Of a stretch of 5,755 nt of DNA, positions 1 through 5,589 are shown in pieces. The stretch lies in the NCBI GenBank assembly GCA_038062935.1, contig JBBTWG010000005.1, positions 1-5,755 of the forward strand, written 5' to 3'. The notes under the pieces are model-generated. The model was not told where the DNA came from and ran no database searches. It worked only from the letters and a program-made list of their open reading frames with translations. Within the stretch, counting starts at the first letter, position 1. Every line of letters begins with the position of its first letter. Source of the DNA: JBBTWG01 sp038062935 (GTDB lineage: Bacteria; Patescibacteriota; Gracilibacteria; UBA1369; UBA12463). The translations under genes were made by a program, and so were the position numbers.

Positions 1-1097
1 TCGAAACCGTCTATCTCCACGGTCTTGTCCGCACACGCGAAGGCAAGAAAATGAGCAAATCAAATCCTGAAACCTGCATCGATCCACTCGACATGATCGC
101 CAAATACGGTACCGACGCACTCCGTCTTTCCATGATTATTGGCTCCGGCCCAGGGAACGATATTCGGCTCTACGAAGAGAAAATTGCAGGATATAGAAAT
201 TTTATCAACAAAATCTGGAACGCCGCGAGATTCGTCCTCATGAATATCGAAGGAGAAAAAATTGAAGAATTCTCAGAAAAGAATCTCAAAAATATAGCCG
301 ACAAATGGATCATCACGAAACTCCAGAAACTCACCAAAGAAGTCGCAGAGAACATGGAGAACTATCGTTTCTCTGATGCCGCCAGCAAAATCTACGAATT
401 CCTCTGGAGTGATCTCTGCGATTGGTACGTCGAAATGTCAAAAGGCGCAGACAAAAACGAAAATGTTCTCATCTACGTCCTCAAAAACACTCTCAAGCTT
501 CTCCATCCATTTGTGCCGTTCATCAGCGAAGCGCTCTGGGAAAAACTTGGCGAAGAAAATCTTCTCATCGGAGAAAAATGGCCGGAATACGACAAAAAAT
601 TCATCTTCGAAAAAGAAGCTGCAGAAATTGAGCTTATGCAAAAAATGATCACAGAAATCAGAAAAGCTCGAGCAGAGAAACATATCGATCCCGCCAAAAA
701 AATCCACGCAATCATCAGCGCCGGAAAACACAAAGTTTTCTTCGATGAGAAAAGCGACGTTATCAAAAAACTCGCAAATCTCGAAACACTGGAAATTGAA
801 GAAAAAAATAAGAAGAGGGAGGGTGCACTCAAACTTATGGTGGACGACATCGAAATTCACCTTCCACTCGAGCAAATGCTCGACATAGAAGAAGAATTAG
901 AGCGCATCACGAAAGAAATCGAAGACAAAGAAAAGGCAATCCAGAAACTCTCAGTCCTCCTAGAGAACAAAAATTTCACCGAAAAAGCTCCAAAAGAGCT
1001 CGTAGTCCAGGAAAATGAAAAGAAGCAGAAATGGCAGCAGGAAGTAGCAAAGCTCAAAGAGCATCAGAAAGACCTCGAAAAATTCCAAAAAATGTGA
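1..1097 (+). CDS. valS: Valyl-tRNA synthetase, C-terminal part (5' end outside window)
   Basis: Class I aminoacyl-tRNA synthetase that charges tRNA-Val with valine in the cytoplasm. The reading frame is open from base 3, so about 364 residues of a protein usually near 880 are present; the HIGH motif and editing domain lie upstream of the window. The KMSKS catalytic loop is complete at 48-62. Counting residues from the Met at 51, the Rossmann-fold end and the stretch GYRNFINKIWNAARFVL (about 47-63) match ValRS. The anticodon-binding helical domain follows (about 84-180, including FLWSDLCDWYVE and LLHPFVPFISEALW). A Lys/Glu-rich coiled coil (about 278-345) is the tRNA-binding arm that is typical of ValRS and separates it from IleRS and LeuRS. 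The stop is TGA (1095-1097), followed directly by an in-frame TAG. Identity is confident. The true start and its regulation cannot be seen. Confidence 0.97.
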   Translation, partial: ETVYLHGLVRTREGKKMSKSNPETCIDPLDMIAKYGTDALRLSMIIGSGPGNDIRLYEEKIAGYRNFINKIWNAARFVLMNIEGEKIEEFSEKNLKNIADKWIITKLQKLTKEVAENMENYRFSDAASKIYEFLWSDLCDWYVEMSKGADKNENVLIYVLKNTLKLLHPFVPFISEALWEKLGEENLLIGEKWPEYDKKFIFEKEAAEIELMQKMITEIRKARAEKHIDPAKKIHAIISAGKHKVFFDEKSDVIKKLANLETLEIEEKNKKREGALKLMVDDIEIHLPLEQMLDIEEELERITKEIEDKEKAIQKLSVLLENKNFTEKAPKELVVQENEKKQKWQQEVAKLKEHQKDLEKFQKM

Positions 1098-1103
1098 TAG
1101 AAT
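1075..1103 (+). promoter_or_regulatory. Weak candidate promoter for the TPR-like gene
   Basis: TCGAAA (1075-1080, 4 of 6 to TTGACA), a 17-bp spacer, then TAGAAT (1098-1103, 5 of 6 to TATAAT). It overlaps the end of valS and would start RNA near 1110. Hexamers of this quality occur by chance in AT-rich DNA, and co-transcription with valS is equally possible. Confidence 0.2.
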
Positions 1104-1105
1104 GG

Positions 1106-1141
1106 GGAGAAGCTCAGGATTAACTCTAGCTCCTGATCTCC
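1106..1141 (+). other. Hairpin in the valS / TPR-gene spacer
   Basis: GGAGA (1106-1110) pairs with TCTCC (1137-1141), and TCAGGA (1114-1119) pairs with TCCTGA (1131-1136). This gives an 11-bp stem with a 3-nt bulge (1111-1113) and an 11-nt loop. No T-run follows, so it is not a standard intrinsic terminator. A competing pairing exists: GGAGAAG (1106-1112) is the exact complement of CTTCTCC (1159-1165), which sits directly before the next start codon. The two pairings share the same 5' arm and cannot both form. Possible roles are mRNA 3'-end protection for valS or control of access to the next start; both are inferences. Confidence 0.4.
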
Positions 1142-1165
1142 TAACTCCTATCTCCCACCTTCTCC
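1130..1165 (+). repeat. Degenerate 7-nt tandem repeat (CTCCTAA type) abutting a start codon
   Basis: Consecutive units are CTCCTGAT (8 nt), CTCCTAA, CTCCTAT, CTCCCAC and CTTCTCC, and the last base is directly followed by the ATG at 1166. The same unit family, in the same orientation and again touching the start codon, lies before glyS at 4089-4124. Because the unit is seven bases long, it would not preserve a reading frame, and the repeat carries an in-frame TAA (1142-1144) relative to the downstream gene. It is therefore non-coding leader sequence. Confidence 0.7.
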
Positions 1166-2098
1166 ATGGCCAGCGCCATAGAAATACTCATCGACCAATA
1201 TCTGGCCCAAGCCGACGCAGCTTTCAAGGCTGAGAATTTTCAAGAAGCCTACAAGATTTGTATGAAACTTATGGAAGTGGATTCAGAAAATTCACAAGTC
1301 TTGGAAATGAAAGCCAAAATCGAAGAAGCTGTCCAAAACTACAATATTTATCTCATCAACAAAGAAATCGACAAATTCGAGCCTCTCTGGAAAGAAGAGC
1401 GATACCTAGAACTCGTTCAGGTATATCAGGAGCTCTACAAGGCCGCTCCAAAATATGAAAAACTTGAAAAATTACTTTCAAAAGCAGAAGAAAAGTATCG
1501 AGACATGTTAGAAAAAAAGACAGAAAACGCTATTCAGCAATATGAAAAAGATCTTCAAGATTTGCTGAAACAAGGGAAATATCAGGAACTCATAGAAAAA
1601 ATTGGCCAAACAGAACGCCTCGATAAAAATAAAATCATCTTCAGAGATCTTCACATCAAAATGAAAGATGCACTGGTTGAAAAACGTCTCAAAGAAAAGA
1701 AAGAACTTCTTGATTCAGAAAAATACGAAGACGTAGTCAATTTCCTCTATCAACTCAAGAACTTACACCCTTCATCAAAAAAAGTAGAAAAACTCCTAAG
1801 AAATTTCAGAGAAAAGCTTCTCGGACAACAACTCGAAAATAAACAAGATTTTGTTTTCCGGGCAAAAGAAAACATCAAAAATCTAGTTCTATTAGGAAAA
1901 TTCGAACCGGCCATTCAAGCCTGTGAAGATCTCATAAGCATCGATCCCAGAAATAGTTTCGCAAAAAGTACAAAAAATGACTGTGAAAGAAAGCTCAAAA
2001 ATCTGCTGCAGGAAAGCATGTATCAACAAATAACACAGGAATCAGAAAACAGAGAAAGAGATTTCAACCAAAATCCAGAAAACTTTATCAAGCTTTAG
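1166..2098 (+). CDS. Cytoplasmic TPR-like helical-repeat protein of unknown function
   Basis: A 310-residue protein that I do not recognise as a named family. It has no signal peptide or membrane segment and is rich in Lys, Glu and Leu. About five helix-pair units of roughly 35-45 residues can be followed, near residues 12-45, 68-105, 125-165, 175-215 and 233-280. Units 1 and 5 are the clearest TPR matches (AENFQEAYKICMKLMEVDSEN; LGKFEPAIQACEDLISIDPRN). Units 2 to 4 carry a related G/E-K-Y-x-E-L/V pattern. The ATG at 1166 is the first possible start, because an in-frame TAA lies at 1142-1144. No Shine-Dalgarno precedes it; a pyrimidine-rich heptamer repeat does. The gene lies 68 bp after valS and converges on the sigma4/HARE gene, overlapping it by 11 bp. 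TPR folds usually act as protein-binding scaffolds; the partner cannot be inferred here. Confidence 0.85.
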   Translation: MASAIEILIDQYLAQADAAFKAENFQEAYKICMKLMEVDSENSQVLEMKAKIEEAVQNYNIYLINKEIDKFEPLWKEERYLELVQVYQELYKAAPKYEKLEKLLSKAEEKYRDMLEKKTENAIQQYEKDLQDLLKQGKYQELIEKIGQTERLDKNKIIFRDLHIKMKDALVEKRLKEKKELLDSEKYEDVVNFLYQLKNLHPSSKKVEKLLRNFREKLLGQQLENKQDFVFRAKENIKNLVLLGKFEPAIQACEDLISIDPRNSFAKSTKNDCERKLKNLLQESMYQQITQESENRERDFNQNPENFIKL

Positions 2099-3182
2099 GA
2101 GGAGTCTTTAGAGGTGAGCGAGAAATAAGTTTGTATCGTTTACGACCAACACGCTCATATTTCTTTTCATTTTTCAGTGCCAAAAGAATGGTAATACGTT
2201 TCATCTGTCGTCGTTTCAAAACCTCAGAAACGATATCCTCCTGGTCCATTTCACCTTTTTCTTTGAGAATTTCTTCCACCACTTCCGTCACCGTTCCTTT
2301 GTCATAACCCCACTCTCGAAGTGCATAAATGCCACGACCGATAAGAATAAATTCATCACAACGAATGAGTTCATTATGAACCGCCTGGACGTTAACGCGC
2401 TTCTTATCAAAATTACTATTCAAAATGCGATTCGAAATTTCAACGAAATGAATCGGCTTTTTATTTTCACGAAGTGTGAAGAAAATTTTATCACGCAGTG
2501 TGCGAGGATGAATATGTCGCCACTCAAAAAGTCCATACATTGAATTCAGAATCTTAATTCTCTTATCCAAGGGCAAAACAGAAGCAAAAAAAGCAGGAAT
2601 TGCAAAAGTAAAGTTCGAATACACCTTCTGAAGGCGAGCAAAAAAATCATCTTTTTTCATAACTTCACCATGCTCGTCGAGAATACGAAACGCATTTTCA
2701 CAGACATCTTCCACGACATTTTCAGGAATTTCTTGCAAGCGAATAAAAGGATGGAACTGGATAGTATTACCGGTGAGAGAGAAAGAAGGATCGAGCTCCA
2801 AAGCCAAACGAAGAGATTCTAAATGAACAGAAGTTGTATCAAGAACTTCTTGCAAAAGAGCACTAAAGAAAAAATCTTGACGAAGGACTCCGCCTCGTTC
2901 TTGCAGGAACTCTTTTGAGAAAGAAAAAACTGTAGGAAGAAGCGTCGTAAAGGCATTTCTGCGAAGCTTTTGAAGAGCACTTTTTTCAATCTGTCGGACA
3001 CGTTCACGTGTCACCTGGAAATGTTGTCCAATCTCTTCGAGCGTATGCATTCTCGTATGATCAAGATTGAAGCGGCGCTCAATAACATAACGCTCTTTCT
3101 GCGAAAGAAGCCGGAGGAGTTGTCCAACGAGATCAGAAATTTGCTGAAAACTGCTTCGAACTTCAGGAGTGATGGATTGCAT
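2088..3182 (-). CDS. Sigma-70 region 4 fused to HARE-type winged-helix domains (putative transcription factor)
   Basis: A 364-residue protein. Residues 26-75 form a canonical sigma-70 region 4.2, with TLEEIGQHFQVTRERVRQIE (47-66) as the helix-turn-helix that in sigma factors reads the -35 element. There is no region 2 or 3, so it cannot open a promoter as a normal sigma factor does. Residues 226-292 match the HARE-HTH domain (KPIHFVEIS near the start, GRGIYALREWG at the end), the fold also found at the N-terminus of the RNA polymerase delta subunit. Residues 297-352 look like a further winged helix (GRKRYKL wing). The segments about 90-147 and 157-222 have a similar length and pattern and may be two diverged copies. 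An in-frame stop at 3195-3197 makes the ATG at 3180-3182 the first start. It has its own promoter. The bases before the ATG are CCTCACCTCCCT, not a Shine-Dalgarno. The stop is TGA followed at once by TAA. A role as DNA-binding or RNA-polymerase-associated regulator is inferred. Confidence 0.88.
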   Translation of the reverse strand: MQSITPEVRSSFQQISDLVGQLLRLLSQKERYVIERRFNLDHTRMHTLEEIGQHFQVTRERVRQIEKSALQKLRRNAFTTLLPTVFSFSKEFLQERGGVLRQDFFFSALLQEVLDTTSVHLESLRLALELDPSFSLTGNTIQFHPFIRLQEIPENVVEDVCENAFRILDEHGEVMKKDDFFARLQKVYSNFTFAIPAFFASVLPLDKRIKILNSMYGLFEWRHIHPRTLRDKIFFTLRENKKPIHFVEISNRILNSNFDKKRVNVQAVHNELIRCDEFILIGRGIYALREWGYDKGTVTEVVEEILKEKGEMDQEDIVSEVLKRRQMKRITILLALKNEKKYERVGRKRYKLISRSPLKTPPKA

Positions 3183-3226
3183 AGGGAGGTGAGGTCAAAC
3201 AAAATAAAAATCATCGAACAAAAAAA

Positions 3227-3254
3227 ATTATAGAATAAAAAAAGGAGGTGTGAA
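3227..3254 (-). promoter_or_regulatory. Promoter of the sigma4/HARE gene
   Basis: On the - strand, TTCACA (3249-3254, 5 of 6 to TTGACA), a 16-bp spacer and a perfect TATAAT (3227-3232). The predicted RNA start is near 3220, giving a leader of about 38 nt. It lies in the 114-bp gap after the regulator gene, so the sigma4/HARE gene can be transcribed independently of it. The spacer and -35 contain AAAGGAGGTG when read on the + strand (3241-3250). Confidence 0.6.
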
Positions 3255-3296
3255 GGAAATGACGTTGTTATAATAAAGAAATATTTTATAAAACAA

Positions 3297-3938
3297 TCAG
3301 TGCAAAATATATCCCACACAAGGAATCGTCTTGATAATGAGACTAGAGCCACATTCTTTCAATTTTTTCCGAAGACGAGCAACATGCACATCCACCGTAT
3401 TCGTCGAAACAGTCGCAAAAGAATCCCAAATAAGCTCCAAAAGATCCGAGCGTGTAAAAACTTTTCCAGGATTCAACATGAAGAGTTGGAGAAGTGAAAA
3501 TTCTTTACTACGAAGAGAGAGGCGATAAGGGTGCTTACACACTTCACGAGTGAAGAGATTAAGTGTTGTTTCTGCATACAAAACTTCTCGAGAAGACCGA
3601 TTTTTCTGTTTTTCAAAATATTTCTCCTGCAAAGAAAAAGACATCTGCCGAAAAGAAAATGGGCGCACAAAAACAAAATCTGTATCAGGAAGAGAACTCG
3701 GTTGCTCATCAAAAAGATATCCCGTCACTGCATCAGGACGATACTGTTTCAAAAAAGCAATAAAATCCGTAATCTCACGAGCAAGAGGTGCATAAAATAA
3801 GAAAACATTGTAGCTCGAAAGTGATGGAGAAAAAGAAAAAGGCGGTCCCAGGATAGAAAGAGAAAGATTCTCACTACGAAAGTTGCGATCGAAAAAGGGA
3901 CCTTGCACGACACGACTTGTAAAGAAGAGACCATTCAT
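3297..3938 (-). CDS. Atypical OmpR/PhoB-family response regulator with degenerate receiver
   Basis: A 213-residue protein from the chosen start. Residues about 118-213 are a clear OmpR/PhoB winged helix (LRSKEFSLLQLF, recognition region TVDVHVARLRKKL, terminal CVGYIL wing). Residues 1-110 keep the length and strand order of a receiver (strand 3 YNVFLFY, strand 5 DFVFVRPFSF) but lack its chemistry. The acidic pair after strand 1 is replaced by T7-S8-R9, the phosphoacceptor Asp position appears to be Tyr49, and the Lys of the K-P-F motif is Arg92. Phosphorylation-independent regulation is therefore likely, as in known atypical regulators such as ChxR or HP1043; that parallel is inference. I chose the ATG at 3936-3938, not the one at 4086-4088, because it begins the receiver fold and a strong promoter lies between the two. 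No histidine kinase is present in the window. Third codon positions are unusually T-rich. The stop is TGA. Confidence 0.85.
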   Translation of the reverse strand: MNGLFFTSRVVQGPFFDRNFRSENLSLSILGPPFSFSPSLSSYNVFLFYAPLAREITDFIAFLKQYRPDAVTGYLFDEQPSSLPDTDFVFVRPFSFRQMSFSLQEKYFEKQKNRSSREVLYAETTLNLFTREVCKHPYRLSLRSKEFSLLQLFMLNPGKVFTRSDLLELIWDSFATVSTNTVDVHVARLRKKLKECGSSLIIKTIPCVGYILH

Positions 3939-3965
3939 AAGAAGAAAAACAGAAGATAGGACAGA

Positions 3966-3993
3966 ATTATAAAAAAAATAAAAAATATGACAA
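3966..3993 (-). promoter_or_regulatory. Promoter of the response-regulator-like gene
   Basis: On the - strand, TTGTCA (3988-3993, 5 of 6 to TTGACA), a 16-bp spacer and a perfect TATAAT (3966-3971). The predicted RNA start is near 3959, about 20 nt before the ATG at 3938. The site lies inside the longer open frame that begins at 4088, which is the main reason for preferring the internal start. The leader ends in TTTTTCTTCTT and has no Shine-Dalgarno. Confidence 0.65.
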
Positions 3994-4056
3994 ATAACCA
4001 AAAAAGAAAATAAGAAAAAAGTATGATAAACTAAAGAAGAAGGAGACATAAGAAAG

Positions 4057-4077
4057 TGTTGACCAACTTCGTCAACA
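4057..4077. promoter_or_regulatory. 21-bp palindrome, candidate operator in the divergent intergenic region
   Basis: Arms TGTTGAC (4057-4063) and GTCAACA (4071-4077) are exact reverse complements. The middle is C-AA-C-TT-C, so nine of ten base pairs around the central C at 4067 are symmetric. The site sits 48 bp before the glyS ATG and roughly 100 bp upstream of the predicted RNA start of the regulator gene. It could bind a dimeric repressor or activator, or form a 7-bp hairpin in a glyS leader. It is not an intrinsic terminator: A, not T, follows on the + strand, and on the - strand the T-run comes before the stem. Confidence 0.5.
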
Positions 4078-4088
4078 AAAAAATGCAA

Positions 4089-4124
4089 CTCCTAAACCCT
4101 ACATCCTAAATCCTAAATCCTCTC
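4089..4124 (+). repeat. 7-nt tandem repeat (TCCTAAA type) abutting the glyS start codon
   Basis: In one phase the units are TCCTAAA (4090-4096), CCCTACA, TCCTAAA, TCCTAAA and TCCTCTC (4118-4124): five contiguous heptamers, two of them adjacent and identical. The ATG of glyS follows with no gap. An in-frame TAA (4107-4109) shows that the repeat is not coding for glyS. It is related in unit, orientation and position to the repeat at 1130-1165. Confidence 0.8.
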
Positions 4125-5546
4125 ATGTCTCAACCAAATTTGATGGAAAAAGTCGTCTCCCTCTGTAAAAGAAAAGGCTTCGTTTTTCCTGGCTCAGAAA
4201 TCTATGGCGGTCTCGCCAACACTTGGGACTACGGACCATACGGAGTTGAGCTCATGAATAACCTCAAAAAAGTCTGGTGGAAACATTTCGTCCAGGATCG
4301 GGAAGACATGGTCGGTCTCGACGCCGCTATCCTCATGAATCCAAAAGTCTGGGAAGCATCCGGTCACGTCTCATCATTCTCAGATCCGCTCATGGACTGC
4401 AAAAAGTGTCACGAACGTGTTCGAGGAGACAAAATCATCGAAGCAAAACTCGGAGTTGAAGCGGTCGCGGGAAAATCACTGAAAGAGATATCCCAACTTA
4501 TAAAGGAACACAAAATAGAATGCCCAAAATGCGGTGAGTGTGACTTCACTGAAGCGCGCTCTTTCAACCTCATGTTCAAAACACATCAAGGTGTCGTCGA
4601 AGACAGTGCCGCACTCGTCTACATGCGCCCAGAAACCGCACAAGGAATTTTCGTGAACTTCAAAAACGTCCAACAAACGACAAGAAAGAGAGTTCCTTTC
4701 GGCATCGGACAGATTGGGAAAGCATTCCGCAACGAAATCACTCCAGGGAATTTCACATTTCGCACTCGCGAATTCGAACAGATGGAAATCGAGTATTTCG
4801 TAAAAGAAAAAGGTTGGGAAGAAATTTATGAAGAATGGAGGAAAGAAATGAGCAATTTCTACGAAAATATTCTCAAATTCTCGAAGAAGAATATGCGCTG
4901 GAGACAGCATGAAAAAGACGAAATGGCGCATTATTCAAAACTCAGTTGGGACATCGAATATCAATTCCCATTCGGCTGGGGAGAAATGTGGGGCATAGCA
5001 TATCGCACAGATTTCGACCTCAAACAGCACGAAAAATTCTCGGGAGAAAAACTCGAATATCTCGATCCAGAGACCAACGAAAAATTCGTTCCACACTGCA
5101 TCGAACCAACCATGGGTGTCACACGAACCGTCCTCGTAGCGCTTCTCGAAGCCTACAGTGAAGATGAAGTCTCCACAGAAAAAGAAGGAAAAGAAACAGA
5201 CGTTCGCATTGTCATGCGCTTCCCAGCAATTCTCGCTCCCATCAAAGTTGCCGTCCTTCCACTCATGAAAAAAGACGGTCTCGGCGAAAAAGCACGTGAA
5301 ATCTTCACAAGACTCAAGAAGAAATACACCGTCGAATACGACGATTCGGGATCCATCGGAAAACGGTACCGCAGACAAGACGAGATCGGAACACCACTAG
5401 CAATCACAATCGACTACGACACCATAGGAAAGGGCGAAACCGAAAATACCGACACCGTGACCATTCGCGACCGCGACAGCCTCAAACAGGAACGTATCAA
5501 GCTCGAGAATCTCGAAAAATATCTGGAAGAAAAACTTGGATTCTAG
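4125..5546 (+). CDS. glyS: Glycyl-tRNA synthetase, single-chain (alpha2) type
   Basis: A class II synthetase that charges tRNA-Gly in the cytoplasm; 473 residues, complete, and of normal length for the homodimeric type, not the bacterial alpha2beta2 type. The start region (GFVFPGSEIYGGLANTWDYGPYG, about 18-40) is characteristic. Motif 2 contains FRNEI (201-205) followed by the FRTREFEQME segment. Motif 3 is EPTMGVTR (327-334). The active-site stretch RPETAQG is at 168-174. Cysteines at 92, 95, 133, 136 and 139 form CxxC pairs that could bind zinc in the insertion. The anticodon-binding domain runs from about 368 to 470 (APIKVAVLPL; DDSGSIGKRYRRQDEIGTP). The start is fixed by an in-frame TAA at 4107-4109. 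There is no Shine-Dalgarno, and no T-box leader fits in the 186-bp gap. A lone TATGAT at 4022-4027 is the only -10 candidate, without a -35. The stop is TAG. Confidence 0.97.
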   Translation: MSQPNLMEKVVSLCKRKGFVFPGSEIYGGLANTWDYGPYGVELMNNLKKVWWKHFVQDREDMVGLDAAILMNPKVWEASGHVSSFSDPLMDCKKCHERVRGDKIIEAKLGVEAVAGKSLKEISQLIKEHKIECPKCGECDFTEARSFNLMFKTHQGVVEDSAALVYMRPETAQGIFVNFKNVQQTTRKRVPFGIGQIGKAFRNEITPGNFTFRTREFEQMEIEYFVKEKGWEEIYEEWRKEMSNFYENILKFSKKNMRWRQHEKDEMAHYSKLSWDIEYQFPFGWGEMWGIAYRTDFDLKQHEKFSGEKLEYLDPETNEKFVPHCIEPTMGVTRTVLVALLEAYSEDEVSTEKEGKETDVRIVMRFPAILAPIKVAVLPLMKKDGLGEKAREIFTRLKKKYTVEYDDSGSIGKRYRRQDEIGTPLAITIDYDTIGKGETENTDTVTIRDRDSLKQERIKLENLEKYLEEKLGF

Positions 5547-5550
5547 AAGC

Positions 5551-5589
5551 GTTCATAAAAAGTTCATAAAAATGTTAAGTTTCGTTCAT
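5551..5589 (+). repeat. GTTCAT direct repeats in 11-bp phase upstream of radC
   Basis: GTTCATAAAAA occurs twice in tandem (5551-5561 and 5562-5572), and a third GTTCAT starts at 5584, exactly 22 bp after the second. The 11-bp phase places the copies on one face of the helix, the arrangement bound by PhoB/OmpR-type regulators at Pho boxes (CTGTCAT repeats with A/T spacers). The third copy ends 10 bp before the TACAAT -10 box, and no good -35 is present. Binding by an OmpR-type protein is inference. Confidence 0.5.

Noticed and set aside
438..875. Long open frames opposite valS and glyS (438-875, 4476-4931 and 4935-5378 on the - strand).
   Set aside because: They are antisense shadows of conserved synthetase coding sequence, rich in Phe, Cys and Ser with no family resemblance and no promoter or leader signals.
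3259..3273. A four-codon frame (MTLL) ten bases after the AGGAGG at 3243-3248.
   Set aside because: It is too short to judge, lies within the promoter region of the opposite strand, and has no evidence of a + strand transcript.
3269..3274. A perfect TATAAT on the + strand, which could drive antisense RNA into the regulator gene.
   Set aside because: No -35 lies at 15-19 bp, and such hexamers are expected by chance in this AT-rich gap.
3297..4088. A 263-codon version of the regulator starting at 4088, with a hydrophobic N-terminal stretch that looks like membrane segments.
   Set aside because: The extra 50 codons lie in AT-rich intergenic DNA that holds a good -35/-10 pair reading the same way, and the receiver fold begins at the internal ATG (3938). 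The hydrophobic Phe/Leu run is what T-rich DNA yields by translation.
4083..4109. An eight-codon upstream frame (MQLLNPTS) in the glyS leader.
   Set aside because: It has no ribosome-binding site and consists almost wholly of the heptamer repeat; nothing supports translation.
3939..4124. A T-box or other riboswitch controlling glyS.
   Set aside because: The gap is only 186 bp, and no specifier stem, T-box consensus or terminator/antiterminator pair is visible.
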